DNA of 64,000 nucleotides from Rhizomys pruinosus (Eukaryota > Chordata > Mammalia > Rodentia > Spalacidae). Positions 44,150 through 55,772 of this stretch are shown one piece after another. The notes below the pieces were generated by a model that was not told the origin of the DNA, ran no database searches, and was given only the letters and a program-made list of their open reading frames with translations. Position numbers and translations under genes: made by a program. The stretch covers positions 1,435,931 to 1,499,930 of the forward strand of contig VZQC01011955.1 in the NCBI GenBank assembly GCA_009823505.1, in the 5' to 3' direction. Within the stretch, counting starts at the first letter, position 1, and each line of letters starts with the position of its first letter.

Positions 44150-44262
44150 CACTGTTCTAGAACTCACTATGTAGACCAGGCTGGCCTCAAACTCACAGAG
44201 ATCCACCTGCCTCTGCCTCCTGAGTGCTGGGATTAAAGGCATTCACCACCATGCCCAGCTTG
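44150..44262 (-). mobile_element. B1 SINE, 3' truncated
   Basis: Antisense. Covers the 5' two thirds of a B1. Confidence 0.82.
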
Positions 44263-44267
44263 AATGA

Positions 44268-44392
44268 TTTTTTTTTTTTTTGTCTTTTTGAGACAGGGTC
44301 TCCCTGCAGCCCCAGCTGGCCTTGAACTCATAAAGATCCCTCTGCCTCCCAAGTGCTGAGATTAAAGGCCTGTGCCGCCACACCCAGCTCAG
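44268..44392 (-). mobile_element. B1 SINE with internal deletion
   Basis: Antisense B1 lacking the CTCACTCTGTAGACCAGGCT segment. Confidence 0.85.
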
Positions 44393-44660
44393 ATTTTTAT
44401 TATATGTAGCTATGGGCATATCTTCCCTAGAAGACATGACACAGTCAAATGCTTATATGTATGCATGAATAAGTTGGTATTCTTGAGCAATGTGGTTAAT
44501 AGTCAAATAAATTGTGTTCATTTTTATTTATATTTAATATTTCAAAATAAGAGCTAAAATAAATTTCTATATACGTCTAGAATCACTACAAACAGGCTAG
44601 CTTACAAGTGGACTAATAAAGGCCTACTATCTGGGTGCCTTTTTTAAAATAGAGGGAGAG

Positions 44661-44662
<2 letters not shown>

Positions 44663-44712
<50 letters not shown>
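44663..44712. repeat. (GA)n
   Basis: GA dinucleotide tract. Confidence 0.93.
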
Positions 44713-44713
<1 letters not shown>

Positions 44714-44717
<4 letters not shown>

Positions 44718-44898
44718 AGATGCTTGCTGGGTAATCACGAGGACTAAAGTTCAGATGCCAGTACCTCTATCCCTGAAAATGCCTGTAACCCCAGTTCTGA
44801 GGGGGCCAGAGACAAAAAGATCACTAAGGTTGACTGGCTTCCAATCTAGATAAGAAAACAAAAGCTCCAGCCAAGGAAAGACCCTGTCTCAAAGGAAT
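44714..44898 (+). mobile_element. B4 SINE fragment
   Basis: GAGATGCTTGCTGGGTAATC to AAAGACCCTGTCTCAAAGG. Confidence 0.6.
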
Positions 44899-44905
44899 AT
44901 GTGGA

Positions 44906-45056
44906 GAGCTGGGCATAGTGGCTCACACCTTTCGTCCTGGCCCTGGGGAGGCAGAAGCAGCCAGATTCTGTAAGACTGAGGCCAGCTTGGTCTACATAGT
45001 GGTGCCAGGCCAGGTGGAGCTACAGGGAGACCCTGTCTCAGAAAGACCCCCTCCAA
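44906..45056 (+). mobile_element. B1 SINE followed by a B2 3' scrap
   Basis: B1 to GAAAGACCCCC. Positions 45078-45102 then hold the B2 phrase CCCGATGCCCTCTTCTGACC, leading into (AC)n. Confidence 0.75.
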
Positions 45057-45100
45057 AATCGGGAACATGTGGAAAATGGAACCCGATGCCCTCTTCTGAC

Positions 45101-45102
<2 letters not shown>

Positions 45103-45141
<39 letters not shown>
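45103..45141. repeat. (AC)n
   Basis: About 19 AC units. Confidence 0.95.
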
Positions 45142-45144
<3 letters not shown>

Positions 45145-45371
45145 GTATGTGCACCTAAACTCACGTAAATACAAACAGACATAAACAAGTATTTAAATAG
45201 AAATTTAAAAAAAATAAAAGACCTTTTTCAGTTCTGTAGACTGCAAGCCCCATGAAAGAAAATCAAAAAACAGATAACATATATAAGAAATGGATCACAA
45301 TGAAGAATGTCCAAAATAAAGAACCAAACAAATATTAAAACTGCATTTCCAAAACTTTTTCCTAAAATATC

Positions 45372-45737
45372 TTGAAATTGTATATTGAGGAGACACGCTG
45401 CAGTCTCTTCAGCATGACCAACAATGAATCATATTGTGTTAAAGCTTTAAAGAAGAAGAAAAGATCATTTGGGCAGCCAAGCAAAAACACTAAGCCATTA
45501 GTAAAAGAAAAAAAAAAAAAAAGACTGCCATCAGACTGTTTACCAACTGTTCGTGCCAAAAGAAAATGGTATAACAAATTTAAGACACTTGAGAAAGGGA
45601 AATGTAAGGAAAAGTTTTTCTATCTACTCAATCTGACCTTTAAAGACAAACTGCAAACAAACCATTATAAACTTGCTAAAATGCAGGGCATATTAATCCG
45701 GCGAGTCCTTCCTAAGGAATCTATTAGAAAAGGGTGA
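45372..45737 (+). other. Unassigned lysine-rich open reading frame, 121 codons
   Basis: An ATG-initiated frame in one of the few stretches (45200-46090) without a recognisable SINE. The product is basic, with two K-rich blocks (residues about 27-31 and 46-51) and segments such as RAKRKWYNKFKTLEKGKCKEKF. I recognise no family. There is no CpG context, no convincing splice sites and no poly-A-ended retrocopy structure. It may be chance or a decayed retrocopy or LINE fragment. It is not called as a gene. Confidence 0.2.
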
Positions 45738-46102
45738 GTGATGAGTATTAACCACCACTGAGCCTATAGAAGAAAGCTGAACCATGCCATAAAGAGAGAA
45801 TATAGCAAAGGCTGTCCAAATATGAAAAAGTTGGGAAGCCTGGGGAATAATTAATGCATGGTGATATGACTCACTAATAGACATTAATTATAAATAAAGA
45901 GATATTTTATATCAGTACTGAGAAAGGGGAAAGTTAAAAGTAATTCCAATATTGCTCAATGTAGAGAAACAATTAGCTTTAAAACATGTGGGCTAATGGT
46001 ATTATATAAAGGAATTAATATAAAATTAATGAATAGAACAGATGAGCAAATAAAAACCCACTCCATAATGAAAAGAAACTTTATATAAAAGACATTAAAA
46101 TA

Positions 46103-46264
46103 GTCAGGCATGGTGGCTCACGCCTTTAATCCTAGCACTCGGGAGGCAGAGGCAGGCGGATCTTTGTGAGTTCAAGGCCAGCCTGGTCTACAGAGTGAGT
46201 TCCAGGACAGCTGGGGCAACAGGGAGACCCTGTCTTGAAAAGACCAAAAAAAAAAAAAAAAAAA
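46103..46264 (+). mobile_element. B1 SINE, young
   Basis: 13-bp TSD AGACATTAAAATA on both sides. Long poly-A. Confidence 0.94.
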
Positions 46265-46498
46265 AAGACATTAAAATAAAACAATATGATAGAACCAAGG
46301 CCAAACATAATAAACATATCAATAGATGCAGCTTAACTTAGGTATTAACTAAGCTTAACTCACCTATTGAAAGAAAAGGATTTTCAGATTGGCTAGTAAA
46401 GCGAAATCAAACACTATGCAGAATAAAAAGAAATACTTAAAACTAAGAGAGTTAAAAATAAAGATAGATCTGGCAAACACAAACCAAAAAATAGGAGT

Positions 46499-46858
46499 CT
46501 GTATTAATTTTTCTATCGCTTTGATAAAACACCATGACCAAGGCAACTTACAGAAAGAAGAGTTGATTTGGCTCATGGTTGCAAAGGGAGAGTCCAAAAT
46601 GGTAGGAAAGGCGTGGCCACAGGACGTGGCAGGAGCAGGGAGCAGAAAGCTAGGTGAAACCTCACATTTTCAAGCAAGAACAGGAAGCAGAGAGAAACTG
46701 GAAATCTAGCAAGTCTTAAGAACTCTCAAAGCCTGGCGCCAGTGATGTGCCAGCAAGGCTGCACCTCCTAAAACCCGAAACAGCGCCACCAAGTGAGGAC
46801 AAAATGTCCGAATACTTGCAGCCTATGGGGGACATTCACATTCAAATTATTACAGAAT
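46499..46858 (-). mobile_element. hAT-Charlie transposon (RCHARR1-like)
   Basis: TGATAAAACACCATGACCAA near the left end and CAGCCTATGGGGGACATTCA near the right end. The orientation given follows the URR1 convention. Confidence 0.65.
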
Positions 46859-46910
46859 CATAATCATGATACTCGACAGGGTGGAGTTCAGATAAGAAAG
46901 AATAAACTAG

Positions 46911-47154
46911 GGGCTAGAGAGATGGCCTAGCGGTTAAGAGCGCCGACCGCTCTTACAGAGGACCCGGGTTCGATCCCCAGCACCCACATGGCAGCTGAGA
47001 ACCGTCTGAAACTCCAATTCCAGGAGAACTCCAGTTCCAGGGGAATCCGACACCCTCTTCTGACCTCCGCGACACTGCACATCACGGGTGCACAAACCTA
47101 CATGCAGACAGTACACTCATACACATACAAAAATAAATAAAAAAATTAAAAAAA
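46911..47154 (+). mobile_element. B2 SINE, long form, young
   Basis: TSD AAGAATAAACTAG at 46898 and about 47157. Confidence 0.94.
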
Positions 47155-47563
47155 AAGAAAGAATAAACTAGATAAAGATGTGTACTTTATAATGTTTAAA
47201 GGTGTATGTTTTCTAATGCTTATTTCACAATGAGGGCTTTAATCATTGATTTTATGCACAGAACAGAGTAGCAGAAGCTTCCGTAAGCAGCAATCCACAA
47301 TGAGATAGGAAAAACACAAAAATAGACTAACAGTAGATCTTAACATACCTCTTACAATACAAGATCAATGTATTAAAAATTAATAGGGTACAGAAGAACA
47401 AAACATAAATGTGTTATTATTGTATCAGTGATAGACATTACAACTTTCAAGTACACAGAGAACATGGACAAAAACTGATTAAATCTTAGGACACCAAGAA
47501 AATTTCAAAGTTCTAAAGAACAAAAATAATGCAGCATCTCCAAAACACAAAGGAATAGCCAGG

Positions 47564-47688
47564 CAGCCGGGCGTGGTGGCTCACCCCTTTAATCTGAGCA
47601 CTCAGGAAACAGACACAGGTGCATCTCAGTGAGATCAAGTTCAGCCTGGTCAACACAGTGAGCTTGAATCCAGCCAGTACTTCTCTCA

Positions 47689-47726
<38 letters not shown>
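47564..47726 (+). mobile_element. B1 SINE with (AAC)n tail
   Basis: Diverged B1. The tail has about 12 AAC units. Confidence 0.85.
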
Positions 47727-47727
<1 letters not shown>

Positions 47728-47796
47728 ATATGCAGTAAAATAGAAATCAGTAACAAAAGTGAAAAACGAAAATGCGCTTTAACATGGAAGTTGACA

Positions 47797-48044
47797 TTTT
47801 TTTTTATTTAATTTTATTTATTTCCGTATGTGTATGAATGTACTGTCTGCATGCAGGTCTGGGCACCCGTGTCGTGCAATGCCGCGGAGGTCAGAAGAGG
47901 GTCTCAGATTCCCCTGGAACTGGAGTTCTCCTGGAATTGGAGTTTCAGACGGTTTTCGGCCGCCATGTGGGTGCTGGGGATCGAACCCAGGTCTTCTGCA
48001 AGAGCGGTCGGCGCTCCTAACCGCTAGGCCATCTCTCCAGCCCC
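47797..48044 (-). mobile_element. B2 SINE, long form
   Basis: Antisense, close to consensus, inside ancient L1. Confidence 0.93.
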
Positions 48045-48204
48045 ATTTTAAACAACTCTTGACACAGCATGAAATTGTATTGCAGAACTTCTTGAAAATA
48101 AAAATTAATGCTTAAATTCGTTATCAGAATCTATCGGCTACAAATGAAGTATCAAAGAAAAATACATTGTATGAAACACCTACATTAATAAATATTAATA
48201 GAGG

Positions 48205-48445
48205 GGCGGGAGAGATGGCCTAGCGGTTAAGAGCACCGATCACTCTTGCAGAGGACCCAGGTTTGATCCCCAGCACCCACATGGCGGCTGAGAACCATCT
48301 TTAACTCCAGCTCCAGGGGAATCCGACATCCTCTTCTGACCTCCGCGGCATTGCACGACCCGGGTGCACAAACCTACATGCAGACAGTACATTCATACAC
48401 ATACAAAAATAAAATAAATTTAAATAAATAAATAAATATTAATAG
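48205..48445 (+). mobile_element. B2 SINE, short form
   Basis: TSD ATAAATATTAATAGA on both sides. Confidence 0.93.
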
Positions 48446-48555
48446 AAACTCAATAATCTACAAAATGAAAATGAAATGAGAACTAATAAAAGCTGAAATT
48501 AATTTAGGACTCCCCCAAAAAATAACACAGAAGACTTAAAAAATAAATCTATTTT

Positions 48556-48708
48556 AGCTGGGCGTGGTGGCACACACCTTTAATCCTAGCACTGGGGAGG
48601 TAGAGGCACGTGGATCTTTGTGAGTTCAAGGCCAGCCTGGACTACAGAGTGAGTTCCAGGACAGCTGGGGCTACAGGGAGATCTTGTCTTGAAAAGACAA
48701 AAAGAAAT
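48556..48708 (+). mobile_element. B1 SINE
   Basis: AAATCTATTTT on both sides. Confidence 0.92.
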
Positions 48709-48714
48709 CTATTT

Positions 48715-48941
48715 TTTAATATTTTATTTATTACTTTTATTCTATGTATATGGGTGTATTGCCTGCATGTGTATAGTGCACCCTCGTTGTGTAATGCCTG
48801 CAGAGGTCAGAAGAAGGCATTGGATCCCCTGGAATTGGAGTTATGAACAGTGCTCACCCACTGTGTGTGTTCTGGGAATCAAACCCAGGTCCTCTGCAAG
48901 AGCAGTCAGTGATCTCAACTGCTAAGCCATCTCTCCAGCCC
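48715..48941 (-). mobile_element. B2 SINE, old, short form
   Basis: Antisense. AAATCTA-type flanks are shared with the adjoining B1. Confidence 0.85.
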
Positions 48942-49151
48942 CTTAATAAATAAATCTAAGAACTGATTCTTTGGAAAACAAATCAATAAAATAGATAAGA
49001 CACTAACTAACCCAATAAGAAGATCAGGGAGAAAAAGCATAAATATAAGACACTAAATACAAAACATTAAAATGATAAGGAAAAAATCAATACCAAAATA
49101 GACGAACTTTTAAATTCATACATGGAATATTTGCATAATTCCCTGCAAATA

Positions 49152-49390
49152 AATTCAAAAACTTATGTGTGGGGCTGGAGAGATGGCTCAGAGGTTAAGA
49201 GCACCGACTGCTTTTGCAGAGGACCCGGGTTCGATTCCCAGCATCCACATGGTGGCTAAGAACTGTCTTTAACTCCAGTTCCAGGGGAATCCAATGCCCT
49301 CTTCTGACCTCCGCGGCATTGCATGACACGGGTGCAACAAACTACATGTGGACAGTACACTCATACATATAAAAAATAATTTTAAAAATT
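49152..49390 (+). mobile_element. B2 SINE, short form
   Basis: ACTTATGTG duplicated on both sides. Confidence 0.92.
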
Positions 49391-49520
49391 TCAAACACTT
49401 ATGTGAAATGCACAATTGTTTAGATAAATAAAACAGCAAATTCCATTCTAGTAGAAACAGAAAGTCTAAATAGAACACATGTAATAGAACAAATAAAAGA
49501 AGTTAGAAAGTTCTACTACA

Positions 49521-49733
49521 GGGCTGGAGAGATGGCTCAGCAATTAAGAGCACTTACTGCTCTTGCAGAAGACCTGGGTTTGGTTCCAGGACCCACACAG
49601 CAGCTCACAATTGCCTATAATTCCAGCTCCAGGGGATCTAACACCCTCTTCTGGCCTCCACTGGCTCATAATGCACATGGTGCACATAAACTCATGAAAA
49701 CACACACACACACACACACACAATAAATAATTG
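49521..49733 (+). mobile_element. B2 SINE, old, with (CA)n tail
   Basis: AAAGTTCTACTACA and AAAGTTCTATTACA flank it. Confidence 0.9.
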
Positions 49734-49884
49734 TTTTTCAAAAGTTCTATTACAAAAAAAAACAAAAAACAAAACAGCACTGGTCTAAATGGTTTTGTAG
49801 AGGAACATTAAGAAACTTTTAAAGATCAGGTCCTCTAAGTACTACTTTACTCCAGAATAGAGACAAAACCTTTCCAACTCGCTT

Positions 49885-50018
49885 TTTTTTTTTTTTTTTT
49901 TTTTGAACAGAGTCTCTTGTAGCCCCAGATGCCTGGAACTCTGTAGACCAATGCCGTTGGACTGCTATAGAATCTCCTGCTCTGCCTCCGGTGCCTATTA
50001 AGGGGCCCCACACCGCCC
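49885..50018 (-). mobile_element. B1 SINE, internally eroded
   Basis: TSD CCAACTCGCTTT/CCAACTCACTTT. Several short deletions in the body. Confidence 0.85.
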
Positions 50019-50020
50019 CA

Positions 50021-50390
50021 ACTCACTTTCTATATCTACTATCCTAGACACATTCTACTAGAATGATCCCATTCTACCTCAACCCCCGCAAACAACTGTT
50101 ATGAATATCAATGTCAAATTTATAAGTATGACAATCTGTCCCTATATTAATAAGGTAAAAATCATATACATTATGCTGAAGAAAATATTGACTCAGATCT
50201 AGTCAATTTTAAAACTTAATAAAAATTGTATATTATATTAAACCCCACTCAATAAGAATATTTATTTAACATTACCTCCTAATACTTAAAAAACAATACA
50301 AAACCAAGATGATGAGATGCCTAATATGCCAGCTCTAAGCAATTTAATGCAATCCAGGATCCCTATGCTACACGGTGAATCTGCTTCAAG

Positions 50391-50429
<39 letters not shown>

Positions 50430-50570
50430 ATTCATGGCTATATAAGGCTCTTTTTCTTTCAGCCCTACAGGTAGCGAATGAAGGAAAACGGGCTTAAATA
50501 GTTATTCCTACAACTAGTAGTTGTAGTCATCCAGTAGCTTGCTATTATTATGAAAAGAGCTAAAGGAGGG
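50021..50570. other. Intronic sequence with a poly-A tract
   Basis: No recognised element apart from an A30-type run at 50397-50427. Confidence 0.4.
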
Positions 50571-50571
50571 T

Positions 50572-50790
50572 TCTGGAGAGATGGCTCAGTGGTTAAGAGC
50601 ACTAGCTGCTCTCGCAGAGGATCGGGTTCCATTCCCAACCCCCACATGGTGACTGACAACCAATCAACCATAACTCCAGTTCCAGGGGAGTCTGATGCCC
50701 TCTTCTGACTCCTCCGACATTGCACGACATGGGTGTACTTATATACATGGAGGTAATACACTCATATACATGAAGTAAAATGGCAAAATA
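50572..50790 (+). mobile_element. B2 SINE, old
   Basis: CTGGAGAGATGGCTCAGTGG to an ACTCATATACAT tail. Confidence 0.87.
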
Positions 50791-50809
50791 TTTTTAAAAG
50801 TTAAAGGAG

Positions 50810-51045
50810 TGGCTGGAGAGATGGCTCAGCTGTTAAGAGCTCCAACTGCTCTTGCAGAGGACATGGGTTCGATTCCCAGCACCCACATGGCAAATAAGAA
50901 CCGTCTTTAACTCCCGTTCCAGGGGAATCCGACGCCCTCTTCTGACCTCCGCGGCATTGCACGACACGGGTGCATCAACCTACATGCAGATGGTACACTC
51001 ATACACATAAAAAAAAATAATAAATAAATTTAAAACTTTTTTAAA
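50810..51045 (+). mobile_element. B2 SINE, short form
   Basis: GTTAAAGGAGT-like sequence before and AGTAAAGGA after. Confidence 0.9.
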
Positions 51046-51349
51046 AGTAAAGGAATATTTACATTTTGAAATAAAGATTCCTGTACTTTGTACTAAGTAC
51101 GGTACTATAAAGTAATTGGTCCTTTTACAATGCCACCTTTTGCAGGGAACATAAGAGAAACCTGGAACGCATTTTTAAAATGATTATGAGAAAGAAAAAT
51201 TTCTGGAAATGTTGTCGGGTTATCACACGACATTTGTGAGCAACCACTCTACATATATTTCAACATTCTACCATTTAGAAAGAGCTCGCTCTGTTCCCTA
51301 AGAAGTAGAACTCTAATGTGGGTCAGTGGCGATGGGCATTACTGACATG

Positions 51350-51560
51350 TTTTAAAGAGGACAATGACATTATATCATCTCTGAACTTTGGATAGATCAT
51401 TCAGGCAGCTATGTGACAGCGGATTTGATGGGAACAAAAGCTGACAAAGAGAAGCACATTAGAAGGCTGTTATAATAGAGAAATCCTAAGACTCATCATT
51501 AAATGGAAATAGCAAGATTAAGTAGGAAGAGATATATTTTAAGGAATATTTAAGAGATAG
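51350..51560 (+). mobile_element. L2 fragment
   Basis: GATAGATCATTCAGGCAGCT and TTAGAAGGCTGTTATAATAG follow the sense L2 order. Confidence 0.5.
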
Positions 51561-51566
51561 AACCTG

Positions 51567-51722
51567 CTGGACATAGTGGCACACGTCTTTAATCCCAGCA
51601 CTCGGGAAGCAGAGCCAGGTGGATCTCTGTGAGTTCAAGGCCAGCCTGGTCTACACAGTGAATTCCAGGACAGCTGGGGCTGCAGGGAGACCCTGTCTCA
51701 AAAAAGACCCCCAAATTTTTTA
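51567..51722 (+). mobile_element. B1 SINE
   Basis: Full B1 following an L2 fragment. Confidence 0.9.
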
Positions 51723-51914
51723 ATTTTAAAAACATAGAACCAGAGTACTAATATACTACTAGTTCTTGTCCCTTAAAATTAACTTGAGAAGCAATATATA
51801 CAAAAGTACCTTGAACACAGTAGGCAGAAACAGCAAATATCTAACATCTCTCTCTTGGAAAGATTGATTCAACTACACATAACTCTTTTGTCTAGGAAAA
51901 GAAGAGGGACCTGT

Positions 51915-52215
51915 TTGTGCAAATTCATGTGTATGAGTGCATATGAAGACCAGAGGACAGTCTCATAGCCATTCCTCAAGAGTAACAGCCACCATACCTC
52001 TCATTGACCTGAAGCTTACCAAGAGGCTTGCTGGCAGACCAGTGAGTCCTTGTCCACCCGTCTCAGCCCCTCCAGGGCTGGTATTACAAGTGCAAGCTAC
52101 AATGCCTGGCTCGTCTTTGTTTTTCGTTTTCTTCAGTGTGTGTACAAACATGCAACTCTGCTCTCTGCTTTTTTATTATGTGGGTTCTGACTGAGCCATG
52201 TCCTCAGCCTCCAAA
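51915..52215 (-). mobile_element. B4 SINE, diverged
   Basis: GTGTATGAGTGCATATGAAG, B1-like GGCTGGTATTACAAGTGCAA, and an ID-like ACTGAGCCATGTCCTCAGCC end. Confidence 0.55.
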
Positions 52216-52440
52216 TGCATGTAGTTGTTTATGCCAAATTGGTTATATGATTATGAATTATCATCTTTCTTTACTTCTGAGGCCAGCTCATTTATTCTTA
52301 AAATTAAAATAAGATTGTATATACATAAATGCATATAGCCTCTCAATTTTATTGATATGTGAGTCTGTCTCTAGGACCTATGAAAATGAGAAATACCTTA
52401 AGATGCTAAACAATCCTCCAATATTAATCTTATGTCAATT

Positions 52441-52680
52441 TTTTTTATTTTATTTATTTCTGTATGTGTATGAATGTACTGCCCGCATGCAAGTTTGTGC
52501 ACCCGTGTCGTGCAATGCTGCGGAGGTCAGAAGAGGGTGTCGGATTCCCCTGGAACTGGAGTTCTCCTGGAATTGGAGTTTCAGATAGTTCTCGGCCGCC
52601 ATGTGGGTGCTGGGGATCGAACCCGGGTCCTCTGTAAGAGCGGTCGGCGCTCTTAACCACTAGGCCATCTCTCCAGCTCC
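52441..52680 (-). mobile_element. B2 SINE, long form
   Basis: TSD TATGTCAATT on both sides. Confidence 0.94.
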
Positions 52681-52880
52681 TCTATGTCAATTATTAAATG
52701 AGACACGGTAGTCTGTTTGCTGGTTGGGAACATTGTTCTAGAAATGGTCAAAGAAGAGAAAACCAAGAGAGAAACAGAACAAATGAACTCAAACAAACTA
52801 AAAAGTCCTACAAAAAAAGGTTGTGCTTTCCCCCACTACAGTGCTAGATTACTTACAAGTACTTGTTAGCTTGCTGTACA

Positions 52881-53038
52881 CTTTTTTTTGGGGGGGGCGT
52901 TTTTTGAGTAAGGGTCTCCCTTTAGTCACAGCTGGCCTACAGCTCACTATGTAGACCAGGCTGGCCTTGAACTCACAGAGATCCACCTGCCTCTGCCTCC
53001 AGAGTGCTGGGATTAAAGCCATGCATCACCATGCCCGG
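52881..53038 (-). mobile_element. B1 SINE
   Basis: TSD AGCTTGCTGTAC on both sides. Confidence 0.93.
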
Positions 53039-53049
53039 CAGCTTGCTGT

Positions 53050-53649
53050 ACTCTTAATGCAGTAAAGATTTCTAGATCAGTACATGCTCATTTACACACA
53101 GCTGTCACATCTCTCCAAAATATAAGAAATAAATGCACATGAAGATCTAACATACTACTGCACATAAGAACTCCAACTTAAATCTTACTTATTAGGGAAG
53201 AATCAGTGCATAAAACTTGAAAAGTATCCAAGCAAAGTTACATCCCAAAGAATCTCTGACTTCTGATGCATCGCCATTTTATCTTTAAAAAAAAATTTGG
53301 CTAGCTATATGCTAAAAGGGCCTGTCAGTTAGAAATGATAATTATTATGCCGAACATAATAAAAAGAACATTTAGCTAATTAGAAAGAACCAAAACTACA
53401 ATGACTATTCAATACAAGTATAACTTGTTATAGAAACACTATTACATGTGATTAGCCAAATATATACCAAGTACTTTGACTACTGTAAACCCATTTGAAA
53501 ACATACATTTTATGTAAGGTTCACCTGTTATAGAAGGCAGAACTTCACATTAATAAAAAGTAAAGCAATAAAATTATATTCAAAACTTTATTATGTAATC
53601 CTTCTTTAAAGAAAAATATTTTATACACTCTCAATCATTTTTATTTTTT
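53050..53649. other. Unassigned intronic sequence
   Basis: AT-rich. No repeat or exon recognised. Confidence 0.4.
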
Positions 53650-54240
53650 CAAGAAACAGTTCTTATGTAAAATGTCCACCAGCAACAGACTACATGCTGG
53701 AGACACAGATATGAACACAATACAGTCAAGTGGATTGGGGCAATCAACAATAAAACTAATTATTAGAATACAGTGTGACATATAACTAGGGCATACAGAA
53801 GAAAGGGACTTTCAGGCAGGGCATCCAAGCTAAGTATTTAGCAATAAGCATCAACACACAACAAAAGGGCCACAAAGGGGGACCAGCACTTCAGAAAAAA
53901 AGAAGAAAAGCCTGGTGCATTGACAGAATTAAATAAACAAGCCGTTGTAAGCACAGCAAAGATATAAAACAGGTATGATGTCAAATGGTCTAGAAGAAAT
54001 AGGACTTGGTGAAAAACAGAAATCTGGAAGGACTAATTTTTTGACTTGGATAAATAGTGCTGCCACTCACTGAAATGACTAACATAAAAAGAAGGACAAG
54101 TTTGAGACAGAAGACAATGAATTTGTGTTTGTCTGTACATAAGATGACTGAATAGAGATAGGAGCCTCAAGTTGCAGACATTTGTTTAGAGTAGAAAATC
54201 GTATTTGGGAGTAATCACAGGAAGATGATAGCTGATTCCA
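53650..54240 (+). mobile_element. L2 fragment
   Basis: GCTGGAGACACAGATATGAA, AATAGGACTTGGTGAAAAAC and TTTGGGAGTAATCACAGGAA occur in the order of sense L2 3' sequence, with internal deletions. Confidence 0.55.
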
Positions 54241-54362
54241 TTTGAATGGGGAGGAAGAAGGGAGGGAAGAGAGGGAATACAAGAGGGAGGCAGAGAGAGA
54301 GACAGAGACAGACAGAGAGAGACAGAGACAGAAAGAGATAGAGAGAGACACAGAGAGAGAAA
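54241..54362. repeat. GA-rich low-complexity tract
   Basis: (GGGA)n passing into (GAGACA)n. Confidence 0.9.
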
Positions 54363-54420
54363 CCTGAGACTAATGATGGGATCTTGGGTGAATATTGAAT
54401 AATTTTTTAATGGAAAAAAG

Positions 54421-54565
54421 CAGCCAAGCATAGTGTCGCACACCTTTAAACTCAGCACTTGGGAGGCAGGGGCAGATGGATCTCTGTGAGTTCAAGGCCA
54501 GCCTGGTCTACATAGTGAGTTCCAGGCCAGCTGGGACTACAGGGAAACCCTCTCTCAAAAAGAGC
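54421..54565 (+). mobile_element. B1 SINE
   Basis: CCAAGCATAGTGTCGCACAC to AACCCTCTCTCAAAAAG. Confidence 0.88.
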
Positions 54566-54571
54566 AAAATA

Positions 54572-54740
54572 AGCCAGGCATGGTGGCACACGCCTTTAAT
54601 CCCAGCACTTGGGAGGCAGAGGCAGGTGGATCTCTATGAGTTCAAGGCCCACCTGGTCTACAAAGTGAGCTCCAGGCCAGCTGGGACTAAAGGGAGAANA
54701 AAAAAAAAAAAAGAGGAAAATAAATAAATAAATAATAATA
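54572..54740 (+). mobile_element. B1 SINE interrupted by an ambiguous base
   Basis: B1 that jumps from GGGAGAA through n (54699) into poly-A, losing CCCTGTCTC. Likely a sequence seam. Confidence 0.88.
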
Positions 54741-55123
54741 AAAGCAAAGCTCTAAGAAAAAGTGTAAGTAGGAAAAGTGTAAGTAGAGTTTAAGGAATGT
54801 AGCAACTAGTGTCAAATAACACAGAAAAATCACAATAAGACATGAACTAAAAAACAACTGTTCTTTTTACAATTGCAAATCACTAATTTTTGTATAATGA
54901 AGAAAACTAGAGTTTCTTCTATAAGAAGTTATTCCATGTTGTTGTGGAAAGATTTCAGAAGGCTACAGATTGTAGTGCTATATTCAAAGGAGAAGTACTT
55001 TTCTACTTTAGTAATATTACTATGTGCAAAAAAAGAAAACTTGATTTATACAGTATGCCCTTAAGACTACATAGGAGAGAGACAGCTTCAGCTTCGAACC
55101 TTGGTGACAATTAGATCCAGTCT
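54741..55123. other. Unassigned intronic sequence
   Basis: Begins with a short tandem duplication of AAGTGTAAGTAG. No recognised element otherwise. Confidence 0.35.
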
Positions 55124-55365
55124 TTTTTTTAATATATTTTATTTTTTATGTGTATGAATGTACTTTATGTGTATGAATGTACTGTCTGCATGTAGGTTTG
55201 TGCACCTGTGCCATGCAATGCTGCAGAAGTCAGAAGATGGTGTCAGATTCCCCTGGAACTGGAGTTAAAGACAGTTCTCAGCCACCATGTGGGTGCTGGG
55301 GATTGAACCCGGGTCCTCTGCAAGAGCGGTCAGTGCTCTTAACTGCTAGGCCATCTCTCCAGCCC
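55124..55365 (-). mobile_element. B2 SINE, short form, tail duplicated
   Basis: TSD TAGATCCAGTCTT. The ATGTGTATGAATGTACT segment is present twice. Confidence 0.92.
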
Positions 55366-55389
55366 TAGATCCAGTCTTAAAATAGGCTA

Positions 55390-55535
55390 TCTCAGGCCTG
55401 CAAGATGGCTTTGTGGGTAAAGGTAAAGGTGCTTGCCAACCTGAGTTCAATTCCTGGAACCCACATGGTGGAAAAAGAGAACCAACTCCTATAAGTTGTC
55501 CTCTGACCTCCAAATTCATACCATAATGTGCCATC
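55390..55535 (+). mobile_element. B4/ID-like SINE
   Basis: CTGCAAGATGGCTTTGTGGG head and CATGGTGGAAAAAGAGAACC. Confidence 0.55.
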
Positions 55536-55539
55536 AAAT

Positions 55540-55705
55540 ACACACGTACACACATATACAGATATACACATACACACATATACACATACACATATACACA
55601 CACACATATACACACATACACATATGCGCATGTATACACATACACATACAAACATATACACATACACACATAAACACATACACATACACACACATATACA
55701 CACCC
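55540..55705. repeat. (ACACAT)n-type repeat
   Basis: About 165 bp of CA/TA hexanucleotide-like repeat, open in several frames by composition. Confidence 0.93.
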
Positions 55706-55772
55706 CAAATGTTTAAATATAATTTAAATTTTCTTCAAAAAGAATTTGTCTCTAATATAATTTAAAATATTT

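Larger units (their letters stand above)
41040..44150 (+). mobile_element. Ancient L1M ORF2 C-terminus and 3' end, split by about seven later insertions
   Basis: Co-linear sense pieces at 41040-41563, 41815-41842, 42700-42890, 43385-43590 and 43925-44150 run from mid ORF2 (GATTTTCAACAAAG) through the C-terminus to the 3' end. B2, B4, B1 and MER-type copies separate them. Confidence 0.7.
47156..49840 (+). mobile_element. Ancient L1M ORF2 reverse-transcriptase region, fragmented
   Basis: Sense ORF2 pieces (e.g. AAGAACTGATTCTTTGGAAA, then GAACTTTTAAATTCATAC) interrupted by B1 at 47564 and 48556 and by B2 at 47797, 48205, 48715, 49152 and 49521. Confidence 0.65.
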
